Of a stretch of 64,000 nucleotides of DNA, positions 43,949 to 52,541 are shown one piece after another. Under the pieces are notes generated by a model. The model was given only the letters and a program-made list of their open reading frames with translations. It had not been told where the DNA came from and did no database searches. Each line of letters begins with the position of its first letter. Within the stretch, counting starts at the first letter, position 1. The translations under genes were made by a program, and so were the position numbers. The DNA lies in NCBI GenBank assembly GCA_964424105.1, contig CAYRHJ010000005.1, positions 47,300-111,299 on the forward strand, in the 5' to 3' direction. The DNA is from CAYRHJ01 sp964424105. GTDB taxonomy: Bacteria; Planctomycetota; Phycisphaerae; UBA1845.

Positions 43949-45184
43949 ATGATTTCCGGGCTTCGAAACGCACTGCTATTGGTCGACGCTCTGGGGGCTC
44001 AGAACCCCGAGGAGCACGTGCTGCCGCACGGATTGTTTCGCATCTCTTCAAGCAATCTACATCTACCTCTTTTTCAGGATCAGGCGCACGAGTTCTGGAT
44101 GACGAACCACCTGTTGATGTTGCTCGTGGCTGCGGTCTTGACGTTTCTGGTGTTCTTTGCGATTGGAAGAAGGTATCAGGTGGCATTGGCGGGGGTGCCG
44201 GTCGAAAACACCGTGCCCCGCGGATTTACCAGCCTGATTGAGACCGTCATGGACGGCTTGCGAAGTAGGGTGGTTCGCCCGGTGCTAGCCGGCAAGACGG
44301 ATCAGTTCATGCCGTTTCTGTGGACGGTGTTCTTTTTCATACTTTTTTGCAATCTGTTGGGTATGTTGCCGCTGGACGGCATTTTCAAGCTTTTGTTCGG
44401 AATCGCGCACATCGGGGGCACGCCGACGGGCAACATCAACGTGACGGCTGGGTTGGCGTTGTGCGCGTTTGCGATGATCCACGTTGCGGGGCTTCGGGAA
44501 TTGTTCGGCGCGATGCGCTCGGGGACCTTCGGCCATCACGGTCATCATGACGACGATCATGGCCATCATGATGTCACGGATCGGGCCGTTTCCAATGCAT
44601 CGGGCGTTTCAGCGGCGTCAGCGGCGATGTGGTCGTCGGTGATCTACGTCTGGAATTTCGCACCGCACGCGTTCGCGGTGACTCGACACCGGGCCAAGCC
44701 GGGCGTTTTGGCGCGAATGGTTATGTTGGTGTTTTACACGGCATTGCTATTCGTCGAATGGCGGATGTTGGGTATGCTGTTCGGCGGGGTGGAACTGGCG
44801 GGGGTATTTCAATGGGTCGGACTGCCGTTGGGCATTGCCTTTGCGTTCAACGCGGGGGGACTGCACCCGTTGGACTTCGCTGATTGTCTGATGTGGGGAT
44901 TTCTCGTTCTGTTGGAGGCCATTGGTGCATTGGTCAAGCCATTCGCGCTGTGCGTTCGACTTTTCGCCAATATGGTTGCGGGCCACACGGTTTTGGCGGC
45001 GCTTTTGGCTTTGATCCCCATTTTCAAGGGACTTTCGGCGGGGTTTTTGCTGGGCGCATCGGCCCCTGTGATCGGGAGCGTATTGTTGAGTTGTTTGGAG
45101 TTGTTTGTCGCCTTTTTGCAGGCGTTTATCTTCATGTTTCTGACCACCATGTTCATCGACGCGGCGGTGAATCCGCAGCATTGA
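43949..45184 (+). CDS. atpB: F1Fo ATP synthase subunit a with a large His-rich insertion
   Basis: A protein of 411 residues; usual subunit a has about 230-280. N-terminal ~70 residues contain HEFWMTNHLLMLLVAAVLT. The conserved stretch FMPFLWTVFFFILFCNLLGM and the key CVRLFANMVAGHTVLAAL (essential Arg facing the c-ring) are both present. Between the helices, residues about 190-300 are extra. They hold a His/Asp cluster FGHHGHHDDDHGHHDVTD and further hydrophobic stretches. Planctomycete subunit a is often enlarged, though the His cluster is notable. It forms the proton path with AtpE. Confidence 0.93.
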   Translation: MISGLRNALLLVDALGAQNPEEHVLPHGLFRISSSNLHLPLFQDQAHEFWMTNHLLMLLVAAVLTFLVFFAIGRRYQVALAGVPVENTVPRGFTSLIETVMDGLRSRVVRPVLAGKTDQFMPFLWTVFFFILFCNLLGMLPLDGIFKLLFGIAHIGGTPTGNINVTAGLALCAFAMIHVAGLRELFGAMRSGTFGHHGHHDDDHGHHDVTDRAVSNASGVSAASAAMWSSVIYVWNFAPHAFAVTRHRAKPGVLARMVMLVFYTALLFVEWRMLGMLFGGVELAGVFQWVGLPLGIAFAFNAGGLHPLDFADCLMWGFLVLLEAIGALVKPFALCVRLFANMVAGHTVLAALLALIPIFKGLSAGFLLGASAPVIGSVLLSCLELFVAFLQAFIFMFLTTMFIDAAVNPQH

Positions 45185-45230
45185 TCGGGGGGTGGCGGAG
45201 ACGAGTGAGTTAGAACAGGAGAGCGAATTC

Positions 45231-45506
45231 ATGGATTTCGAGTTGTTGGCACAAGGTACGCAACTCATCGGAGACAGGGGTCTCGCGGTGCTGGGCGCGG
45301 GTTTGGGAGTCGGTTTGACGGTGATTGGTGCCGGCAAAGGGATCGGCCATCTTGCCGGAAACGCCGTGGAATCAATGGCCCGCCAGCCGGAAGCGGGTGG
45401 GCGAATTTTCACGTCCATGCTGTTGGCGGCGGCGTTGATCGAGGGATTTACGTTCTTCGCCATCATTCAATGCAAGGGCATCGGGGAGTTTCTGGCGGGC
45501 GGCTAG
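45231..45506 (+). CDS. atpE: F1Fo ATP synthase subunit c
   Basis: A 91-residue hairpin of two helices. Helix 1 has the small-residue motif LGAGLGVGLTVIGAGKGIG. The loop is ARQPEAGG, contacting the central stalk. Helix 2 is LLAAALIEGFTFFAII, with the ion-carrying Glu. The residue after this Glu is Gly and not the Ser/Thr of Na+-binding rings, so a proton ring is likely. ATG 45231 has GGAG before it. A short N-terminal stretch of about 15 residues precedes helix 1. Confidence 0.95.
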   Translation: MDFELLAQGTQLIGDRGLAVLGAGLGVGLTVIGAGKGIGHLAGNAVESMARQPEAGGRIFTSMLLAAALIEGFTFFAIIQCKGIGEFLAGG

Positions 45507-45551
45507 TCGTTCAGCCCGTCGGGAGAGGATTGATATTTTGAGGAAGCCCCG

Positions 45552-46205
45552 ATGAATCGACGCGTAATCATAGCGTTTGTGGTGCTTGCATCGGCGATTA
45601 TCGCCCGGAGTGTGTTGGCGCAGGAAACGGGTCATGGTGAAACCGCCGGCCAAGTGGCGGAGGGTCACGGCGATGGTGCGCATGGCCCGAAGTACAGCCT
45701 GCTCACGATGGATGGAATGGCTGCGGTCGCGACGATCGTGGTTTTCGTGCTTCTGTTGATCGTGTTGCGCATCGTGGCGTGGAAGCCGATTCAGGAGATG
45801 CTCGTTAAGCGCGAGCATTTCATTGAAAACTCGCTGCGGCTGGCCAAGCACGAACGTGAGGAATCCGAGCGATTGCTGAAACATTACACGGATCAGATCG
45901 CCAAGGCCCGCGACGAAGCCACCGCCATCGTTGAAGAAGGGCGGCGTGATGCGGAGGTGGTTCGACAGCGAGTCGAACGCGAAACTCGTGATGAAGCCGA
46001 CCGAACAATCGAGCGGGCCAAGCGCGAGATTCGAATCGCCCAAGAAACCGCGGTCAAGGAATTGTACGGACGGGCTGCGGAGTTGGTGACGGCGGCGGCG
46101 GGAAAGGTGATCCGCAAGGAACTCCGGGCTGAGGATCATCAGGAATTGGTGGCGGATTCGATTCGCTCGTTGTCGGAGATGCCCAGCCGAAAGAACGGGC
46201 ATTAG
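45552..46205 (+). CDS. atpF: F1Fo ATP synthase subunit b with N-terminal signal-like segment
   Basis: A 217-residue protein, longer than the usual 156. It starts with a signal-like segment (VIIAFVVLASAIIARSVLAQ), then a His/Gly/Glu stretch. The true membrane helix is AAVATIVVFVLLLIVLRIVAWKP-like, ending at residue ~80. A long charged helix (ESERLLKHYTDQIAKARDEA onward) follows for dimerisation and delta contact. The second hydrophobic N-terminus recurs in planctomycete AtpF. GAGGAAG precedes the ATG. It links Fo to the F1 stator. Confidence 0.93.
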   Translation: MNRRVIIAFVVLASAIIARSVLAQETGHGETAGQVAEGHGDGAHGPKYSLLTMDGMAAVATIVVFVLLLIVLRIVAWKPIQEMLVKREHFIENSLRLAKHEREESERLLKHYTDQIAKARDEATAIVEEGRRDAEVVRQRVERETRDEADRTIERAKREIRIAQETAVKELYGRAAELVTAAAGKVIRKELRAEDHQELVADSIRSLSEMPSRKNGH

Positions 46206-46317
46206 CGTGACGATCACTGGGACGTTTTCCGCGAGGTGATTCGGTCCGCGAGAGGCGTCGTTCGCAACTCGCGTGAATGACGCGCGTGTGGCGATTGGTC
46301 CACGAAGAGGTTCAGCG

Positions 46318-46917
46318 ATGCAACCGGTAAACGAAGTGGGTGGTGCGATCGCGGCCGTCTATGCCAAGGCCCTGATGAACCTGGCAGAAACGGACGCGGA
46401 GCGCTCGTCCACATTGGAAGAATTGACTGCGTTGGTGGAGTTGACGAATCGCGAGCCGGCGTTGGAGCGGTTCTTCGTCAGCACGGTGATTGACGTCGAC
46501 GCCCGCCGTGAATCCATCGAGCGGATGTTCCGCGGTAAGGCCGACGATCGGATGATCGACTTTCTTCAAGTGCTGAATCGCAAGGACCGGTTGCCGCTGT
46601 TGGCGGAGGTGGTTCGACAATATCGCGGCTCGCTGGAACGCCAACGGAATCAGATCGAATCAACGGTGACGACGGCCACGCCGCTGGGCGACGCCTCTCG
46701 TGCCGAATTGTTGGACGCCTTGAAAAAGCATACCGGTAAGTCCCCGGTGCTGACCGAGCTGGTCGATCCGGAAATCCTTGGCGGAATGGTTGTGCGAACG
46801 GAAGGGGAGAAGATTGATTTTTCGGTGGCGATGCGGCTGCGGGCATTTCGCAAGGTGTTGCTGGCTCGTGCGTCACATGAGATTCACGGCGGTCGAAACT
46901 ATTTCGACGAAGTCTAG
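46318..46917 (+). CDS. atpH: F1Fo ATP synthase subunit delta
   Basis: A protein of 199 residues. The N-terminal helical bundle includes AAVYAKALMNLAE (usual YAxALxxLA start). The central stretch is NRKDRLPLLAEVVRQY, and the C-terminal motif is VDPEILGGMVVRTEGEKIDF-like (LGG...G...D-S). It sits on top of F1 and binds AtpF. ATG 46318 has GAGG upstream; a longer frame from 46273 lacks homology. Confidence 0.93.
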   Translation: MQPVNEVGGAIAAVYAKALMNLAETDAERSSTLEELTALVELTNREPALERFFVSTVIDVDARRESIERMFRGKADDRMIDFLQVLNRKDRLPLLAEVVRQYRGSLERQRNQIESTVTTATPLGDASRAELLDALKKHTGKSPVLTELVDPEILGGMVVRTEGEKIDFSVAMRLRAFRKVLLARASHEIHGGRNYFDEV

Positions 46918-47232
46918 GGCAGTGATGACCGGAGTCTTGCGTCTCGACGATTTGTTCGTCGTTGGTGTTGTGTATCATGTTGATTGCGTGTTATCCGAAC
47001 CGCGCCCGCCTGCCCTTTACGCGAAGCGTCAAGGGTCAGGAAACGGTGGGCGTGACCGCCTGGCAACCGCTCCCTCACGGTCGCGGCTCGGTTCAGATAG
47101 GTGATTCCAATCCTGATACACTACACGAGGGCGTAGCCGGCGGGGGACCGTATCCCGACCGCTTGGAAGCGTCAGACCGCCAACCCGAAATAATAACAGT
47201 TGACGGAGCATCCGTCGGTTGAAGGAACGGCT
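46918..47232. repeat. Repeat between atpH and atpA
   Basis: A family C repeat (ACCGCTCCCTCACGGTCGCG and GCTCG, 47066-47090) is followed by GGTTCAGATAGGTGATTCCA, then ATCCTGATACAC. This right flank is the inverted match of the sequence before the 120-bp repeat at 25641. No gene is seen; the operon must read through it, or atpA has its own promoter. Confidence 0.8.
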
Positions 47233-48891
47233 ATGAAGTTCAAAGTCGACGAAATATCAAGCGTTATTCAGGAAGAGATTCGCAAGTACCACAGCGAGGT
47301 TGACGTGGCCGAGGTCGGTCGGGTCATCGCCGTGGGCGACGGGATTGCGCGCATTTATGGCCTGAAGAACGCGTTCTCATCGGAGTTGATCGAGTTTGCC
47401 AACGGGGCACAAGCCCAGATTCTGAACCTGGAGGAGAATTCAGTCGGGGCGGCTGTGCTGGGTGATTTCCTGGGCATCAAGGAGGGTGACGAGGTCCGCC
47501 GGACGGGCCGGCTGCTGAGCGTGCCGGTGGGCGAGGAGATGATTGGACGCGTGGTCGATCCGCTGGGTCGACCGATTGATGGCCGCGGGGTCATTGAGAC
47601 GCCGCACGCCCGCCCCTTGGAAGTGATCGCGCCGGGCATCGCGGGGCGCCAGCCGGTGAATCAGCCGTTGCAAACGGGCATCAAGGCGATCGACAGCATG
47701 ATCCCCATCGGTCGCGGTCAGCGTGAATTGATCATCGGCGATCGAAAGACCGGCAAGACGGCGGTGGCGGTCGATACCATCCTGAATCAAAAGGGGGGCG
47801 ACGTCATCTGCGTGTATGTCGCCATAGGCCAAAAGGAATCCACCGTCGCGAGCGTGGTCGATGTGTTGGCCGAGCGCGGAGCCATGGATTACACGATAGT
47901 CGTTTCCGCTGCCAGTGCGACGCCGGCGCCATTGCAGTTCATCGCGCCGTATTCGGGCTGTGCCATGGCGGAATATTTCATGTACGAGCAAGGACGACAC
48001 ACGTTGTGCATCTATGACGATCTATCCAAGCAGGCGGCAGCCTATCGGCAGATGTCGCTCCTGTTGCGTCGTCCGCCGGGTCGTGAAGCCTATCCGGGTG
48101 ACGTGTTCTACATCCACAGCCGACTGCTGGAGCGCTCCTGCAAATTGGCTGAGCGTCGCTACGTGGTGAAGAAGGGGGCACCTGCTGACACCAAGCAGGG
48201 CGTCGATGGGAAAATCTACATGGGTGTCCCGGGCATTCACGAATCGCAGGAGGCCAAGAAGAAGTTGGGTGAGGCTGATCACGAAGTACGAATCGATCCG
48301 ACCAGCGGAGGATCGCTGACGGCGCTGCCCATCATCGAGACACTGGAGGGCGAGGTTTCCGCGTACATTCCGACCAACGTCATCAGCATCACGGACGGGC
48401 AGATTTATCTGGAACCGGATTTGTTTTTCGCGGGCGTCAGGCCGGCGGTGAACGTGGGCATCAGTGTGTCCCGCGTGGGTGGAAATGCCCAGCGCAAGGC
48501 GATGAAAAAGATTGCGGGTTCGCTGCGTCTGGACTTGGCTGCGTTTCGAGAGTTGGAAGCGTTTGCCCAGTTGGGCACGGACCTGGACGCGGCGACGCAG
48601 CGGCGACTCGATCGCGGGCGACGGATGGTGGAGTTGCTGAAGCAGCCCCAATATCAGCCCTACAACATCAACGACCAGGTTTTGAGTATCTACGCGGGAA
48701 CGCAGGGGTTTCTTGATGACCTGCCGTTGAACCAGGTTCTGCCGTTCGAGAAAGCGATGTTGAAGCACGTTCAAGACGAGTTTCCGGAGATTCTGAGTGA
48801 ACTCGACAAGACCGGACAGTTGTCGGACGAATTGGCATCCAAGGTCAAGGGCGTGATCGCAAACTTCAAGAAGGCTTTTTTGGAAAAGTGA
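47233..48891 (+). CDS. atpA: F1Fo ATP synthase subunit alpha
   Basis: A protein of 552 residues. Motifs are GDGIARIYGL, LNLEENSVGAAVLG, GRVVDPLGRPIDG, LIIGDRKTGKTAVAVDTI (Walker A) and VGGNAQRKAMKKIAG-like ending, with the Arg finger in ISVSRVGG. A ~40-residue loop (KGAPADTKQGVDGKIYMG and on) is longer than in E. coli. It forms the non-catalytic nucleotide sites of F1. ATG 47233 has AAGGA upstream. Upstream of it lies the repeat-bearing gap. Confidence 0.97.
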   Translation: MKFKVDEISSVIQEEIRKYHSEVDVAEVGRVIAVGDGIARIYGLKNAFSSELIEFANGAQAQILNLEENSVGAAVLGDFLGIKEGDEVRRTGRLLSVPVGEEMIGRVVDPLGRPIDGRGVIETPHARPLEVIAPGIAGRQPVNQPLQTGIKAIDSMIPIGRGQRELIIGDRKTGKTAVAVDTILNQKGGDVICVYVAIGQKESTVASVVDVLAERGAMDYTIVVSAASATPAPLQFIAPYSGCAMAEYFMYEQGRHTLCIYDDLSKQAAAYRQMSLLLRRPPGREAYPGDVFYIHSRLLERSCKLAERRYVVKKGAPADTKQGVDGKIYMGVPGIHESQEAKKKLGEADHEVRIDPTSGGSLTALPIIETLEGEVSAYIPTNVISITDGQIYLEPDLFFAGVRPAVNVGISVSRVGGNAQRKAMKKIAGSLRLDLAAFRELEAFAQLGTDLDAATQRRLDRGRRMVELLKQPQYQPYNINDQVLSIYAGTQGFLDDLPLNQVLPFEKAMLKHVQDEFPEILSELDKTGQLSDELASKVKGVIANFKKAFLEK

Positions 48892-48939
48892 AACCACGGT
48901 TGAAGGCGTTTTCAGGGAATTTGAGGCGGCGGATGAAGC

Positions 48940-49833
48940 ATGGCTAAGGCACGATCCATTGCGAAGCGGCGTAAAGCCGTAAACAACATCCGGAAGATCA
49001 CGCACACCATGCAGTTGATCGCGACGGCCAGGTTTCAGAAATCGCTGAACCGGGCGGTGGGCACGCGACCGTACACCGACAAGATCACCGAGTTGGTGCA
49101 GCAGGTGTCGCGGGCGGGCGAGTCCATCCATCATCCGTTGTTGACGCGGCAGCTCGACGTGAAGCGTCAAGCCGTCCTGCTGATTACGTCGAATCGTGGC
49201 CTGTGCGGGGGTTACAACGCCAGTTTGTTTCGGACGGCTTTGAGCGCCGTCGAGGAAGTCGAGCCGGAGGGTGTAGCAACGGATCTGCACGTGGTGGGCA
49301 AGAAGGGTGTCATCTATTTCAAATTCATGGGTCGCGAGTTGGCGAAGACTTATCCGGCGATTTCCGATTCGGCGAGCTTCGCGGACGTTGAGCCTATTGC
49401 CACGGCCTTCATGAATGCCTATTGCGAAGGGCGATATCGTGCGGTCCGCGTGGTGTATATGAAGTTCTTGTCCGCCGCCCGGCAGAAGCCCGAGGTCATA
49501 CAGTTGCTTCCTATCGAAGCGCTGGCTTCGAGTCCGGATTCCGCGTCCACCGCCGACAAGGGAGCCGCGGCCGAAGTGATGTATGATTTTTCGCCGCCGC
49601 CGGAATTGTTGCTGGCTGAGTTGCTCCCGGAGACCGTCAAGGTTCGCCTGTTTCAGTGCTTCTGTGACGCGACGGTGAGTGAGAACGTCGCACGGATGGT
49701 GGCGATGAAGTCGGCGACGGATTCCGCGGGCGATATGTCGAAAATGTTGGGACAGCGCTACAACCGTGCCCGGCAATCGCAGATCACCATGGAATTGTTG
49801 GACATTATGGGTGGTGTAGAAGCCCTGAAATAG
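48940..49833 (+). CDS. atpG: F1Fo ATP synthase subunit gamma
   Basis: A protein of 297 residues. It starts MAKARSIAKRRKAVNNIRKI and continues THTMQLIATARFQKSL, the standard N-terminal helix. ITSNRGLCGGYNASLFR is the conserved catch motif. The C-terminal helix ends YNRARQSQITMELLDIMGGVEAL. Gamma is the rotor shaft inside F1. The fit to the family is full length. Confidence 0.96.
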   Translation: MAKARSIAKRRKAVNNIRKITHTMQLIATARFQKSLNRAVGTRPYTDKITELVQQVSRAGESIHHPLLTRQLDVKRQAVLLITSNRGLCGGYNASLFRTALSAVEEVEPEGVATDLHVVGKKGVIYFKFMGRELAKTYPAISDSASFADVEPIATAFMNAYCEGRYRAVRVVYMKFLSAARQKPEVIQLLPIEALASSPDSASTADKGAAAEVMYDFSPPPELLLAELLPETVKVRLFQCFCDATVSENVARMVAMKSATDSAGDMSKMLGQRYNRARQSQITMELLDIMGGVEALK

Positions 49834-49856
49834 GCCCGATGGGCGGGGAGTGCTGC

Positions 49857-51311
49857 ATGGCCACGAATGGCAAGAACGTAGGAAGAGTAACGCAGGTCAT
49901 CGGCTCGACGTTGGACGCGGAATTTTCCGAGGACGCGATGCCCGACATTTACAACGCCCTGAATGTGGAGGTGACTCGATCGGTTGGCAAACAAGCCGTC
50001 AAGGAGACGTTGTGGTGCGAGGTGGCCCAGCATCTGGGCGGCGGTCGGGTACGGGCGGTGGCGCTCGGCTCAACGGATGGCTTGCAGCGCGGCGTGGACA
50101 TTTTAGATCTGGGCAGCCCGGTGCGTGTGCCGGTGGGCGAGACGACCCTGGGGCGGGTGTTCAATCTGGTGGGCGAGACGATCGACGGGCGCGGAGAAGC
50201 GAATCGATCGAACACCAGGCCCATCCATCAACCGCCGCCGCTCTTCGCAGACCTGACGCCGAAGACGGAAATTCTGGAAACGGGCATCAAGGTCATCGAC
50301 TTGCTAGCCCCGTTCGTTCGCGGCGGGAAGATCGGATTGTTTGGCGGAGCCGGGCTGGGCAAAACGGTGATCATCCAGGAGATGATCGCCCGCATCGCTC
50401 GTGAACACAGCGGGTACTCCGTGTTCGCCGGTGTGGGCGAACGCACCCGCGAGGGAAACGACCTGTGGATCGAAATGCAGGAGGCGGAATTCAAAGACAC
50501 CGAGGGACGTACGAAGAAGGTCATCGAGCACACGGCCATGGTGTTCGGGCAAATGAACGAGCCGCCCGGTGCGCGTTTGCGCGTGGCGCTGGCGGCGCTG
50601 ACCATGGCCGAGTACTTCCGCGACGAATCCGGCCAGGACACGCTTCTGTTTGTGGACAACATTTTCCGGTTTTCGCAGGCCGGTTCCGAGGTGTCCGCGC
50701 TGTTGGGCCGGATGCCGTCGGCGGTGGGATATCAGCCGACCCTGGGAACAGAGATGGGTGAATTGCAGGAGCGCATCACGTCGACCAAGAAGGGTGCGGT
50801 GACGTCCGTGCAGGCCATCTACGTGCCCGCGGATGACCTGACCGACCCCGCCCCCGCGACGACGTTTACGCACCTCGACGCATTCATCGTGCTGAATCGG
50901 GCCATCAGCGAAAAGGGCATCTACCCCGCGATTGATCCGTTGGCTTCGTCCTCGCGTATCGTCGATCCTCAATACGTCGGCGAGGAGCACTACCGAGTGG
51001 CCCGCCGCGTGCAGACCGTTTTGCAGCGGTATAAGGAACTACAGGATATCATCGCCATTTTGGGCGTGGATGAACTGAGCGAAGAAGACAAGCTGATCGT
51101 CTCGCGGGCCAGGAAGATCGAGCGATTCCTTTCGCAGCCTTTCTATCTGGCCGAGCAGTTCACGGGTTTCGCCGGCAAGTACACGCCCATCAAGGAGTCC
51201 ATCCGTTCCTTCGACGAGATTTGCGAAGGCAAATGGGACGAACTGCCCGAAGCCGCGTTCATGTACATTGGGGCGGTAGAAGAAGCGGCCGAGAAGGCCA
51301 AGACGCTTTAA
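49857..51311 (+). CDS. atpD: F1Fo ATP synthase subunit beta
   Basis: A protein of 484 residues. Motifs are VTQVIGSTLDAEF, PVGETTLGRVFNLVGE, IGLFGGAGLGKTVIIQEMI (Walker A with catalytic Lys), GVGERTREGNDL (catalytic Glu), LLFVDNIFRFSQAGSEVSAL and VPADDLTDPAPATTF. It holds the catalytic ATP sites. ATG 49857 has GGGGAG upstream. The final A of the TAA stop is also the first base of the 94-bp repeat element between atpD and atpC. Confidence 0.97.
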   Translation: MATNGKNVGRVTQVIGSTLDAEFSEDAMPDIYNALNVEVTRSVGKQAVKETLWCEVAQHLGGGRVRAVALGSTDGLQRGVDILDLGSPVRVPVGETTLGRVFNLVGETIDGRGEANRSNTRPIHQPPPLFADLTPKTEILETGIKVIDLLAPFVRGGKIGLFGGAGLGKTVIIQEMIARIAREHSGYSVFAGVGERTREGNDLWIEMQEAEFKDTEGRTKKVIEHTAMVFGQMNEPPGARLRVALAALTMAEYFRDESGQDTLLFVDNIFRFSQAGSEVSALLGRMPSAVGYQPTLGTEMGELQERITSTKKGAVTSVQAIYVPADDLTDPAPATTFTHLDAFIVLNRAISEKGIYPAIDPLASSSRIVDPQYVGEEHYRVARRVQTVLQRYKELQDIIAILGVDELSEEDKLIVSRARKIERFLSQPFYLAEQFTGFAGKYTPIKESIRSFDEICEGKWDELPEAAFMYIGAVEEAAEKAKTL

Positions 51312-51404
51312 GGCACTCTAACAACGAACGACCGCCTCTTTCCGAGCCTCGACCGTGAGGGAGCGGTCTTTGACGGACCGTGACCCAGTTTTGTTAGAAT
51401 GCCT
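51311..51404. repeat. 94-bp element with 14-bp terminal inverted repeats
   Basis: The ends are AGGCACTCTAACAA (51311-51324) and TTGTTAGAATGCCT (51391-51404), inverted repeats with 13 of 14 matches. In the middle is a family C copy (GAGCCTCGACCGTGAGGGAG). It begins inside the atpD stop codon. A right-end partial copy is at 42764 (inverted) and a left-end partial copy at 39474, so this is likely the fuller form of the dispersed family. Confidence 0.85.
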
Positions 51405-51483
51405 GAGTTGGTTTGATCGAGCCGGCCAGCGATGTTGCTGAGCAATCTTGACGATCTAACCTCACCTGGGTGTGAATGACGAC

Positions 51484-51882
51484 ATGGCAGACAGTCAGAC
51501 GCTACATTGCAGCCTGCTAACGCCCGATCGGGAAGTGCTTACGTGTGAAGCTACTTTCGTGGCCATCCCGGGCCATGACGGTGAGATCGGGTTTCTGAGA
51601 AATCGATCCGCGCTGGTATGCAAACTGGGAGTCGGCGAAGTGCGAATCCAGAACGAAATGGGCACGGCTCGATTTCTTGTCGACGGCGGGTTTGCCCAAA
51701 TGCTCGATAATGTGCTTTCGATCCTGACGAGCTATGCCGAACCGGCGCAGTCCATTGACCCTGCGTTCGCAGCCGCCGCCCTGAAAGCGGCGCTGGAAAT
51801 GCCCGGCCTCGACGCTTCAAGCCACGACCTTCGCGAATCCGCCGTCGCCCGCGCCCGCCTGCGCATCGCTTCACGCGGCTAG
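51484..51882 (+). CDS. atpC: F1Fo ATP synthase subunit epsilon
   Basis: A protein of 132 residues. The beta-sandwich includes LHCSLLTPDREVLTCEATFV, IPGHDGEIGFLRNRSALV and FLVDGGFAQMLDNVLSILT, which match the epsilon N-terminal domain. The C-terminal two helices are present (AAAALKAALEMPG, SAVARARLRIASRG). It caps gamma and can inhibit hydrolysis. The ATG at 51484 is chosen; an in-frame GTG four codons earlier is possible. The 80 bases after the repeat element must carry its translation signal. Confidence 0.93.
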   Translation: MADSQTLHCSLLTPDREVLTCEATFVAIPGHDGEIGFLRNRSALVCKLGVGEVRIQNEMGTARFLVDGGFAQMLDNVLSILTSYAEPAQSIDPAFAAAALKAALEMPGLDASSHDLRESAVARARLRIASRG

Positions 51883-52541
51883 TGTAGTTAGTCACGCTGT
51901 CCGCATCTTTTCAGAGCCGCGACCGTCAGAGCCTGAGAAAAAATCGATTTTCGATGGCAGCGACCCGCATTCTTGATAGCGCCACGCGGGTTGCCCGAAC
52001 GATTCTTTTGATTTTTTCCCAGGCTCGTCAGGGAGCGGGGGTTGCCTTACCCGTTTCAACCGCGTTATCGACGTTTCAAAAGTTGCGTCAATTCGGACTA
52101 ACAACATTAGTGGGCCGGCGTCAATTCCAACATGTCATGGCATCTCTTGAGCAAGAGTGTTTCACGCTGCCCGCCGGCGCCACAGCCTCGTGCGAATCCG
52201 TCGAGCGATCATCTGACAGTAGATTTCTGGCGCAAATGCAAAATACGTTGTGCAACCGAAAAATTGTTTCGGTCGCAGACATTATTGACTCGCGCCGCAG
52301 TAAGCAGTAACCTGTAAAGTCAAATTCAATCGCATTCTCGCGCATACTCGGTCGGTTTCTCGCGCATACTCGATCGCATTCGCGCGCATGCGTCATTCCG
52401 GCGAACGCCGGAATCCAGGAATCGGCGATCTGGACTCCGGATTGCGCCGGAGTGACCGGCGCGCTTGGTCGATCCGGTGCCGAGCCATCGCGCGGCGAAG
52501 GGAACCAAGCGTCGGGCCAGGCCCGGAAAGGCGCGGCGGAA
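51883..52541. repeat. Repeat-rich gap with MITE-like insertion
   Basis: A family C repeat (51914 to 52038) is split by the element at 51929-52026. Family E palindromes lie at 52391-52417 and, in a TGGACTCCGG...GCCGGAGTGA version, at about 52431-52456. A triplet of GGTTTCTCGCGCATACTCG-like units lies at about 52330-52390. No protein-coding gene is convincing. Confidence 0.8.
51929..52026. mobile_element. 98-bp MITE-like insertion with target duplication
   Basis: The ends are GAGCCTGAGAAAAAATC (51929-51945) and GATTTTTTCCCAGGCTC (52010-52026), inverted repeats with 16 of 17 matches. GTCA stands on both sides (51925-51928 and 52027-52030). Removing the element and one GTCA restores an ordinary family C repeat, GAGCCGCGACCGTCAGGGAG. 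It encodes nothing, so a transposase elsewhere would have moved it. Confidence 0.92.

Noticed and set aside
48022..49776. A 584-codon minus-strand frame opposite atpA and atpG
   Set aside because: Antisense to certain ATP synthase genes and with shadow-type composition.
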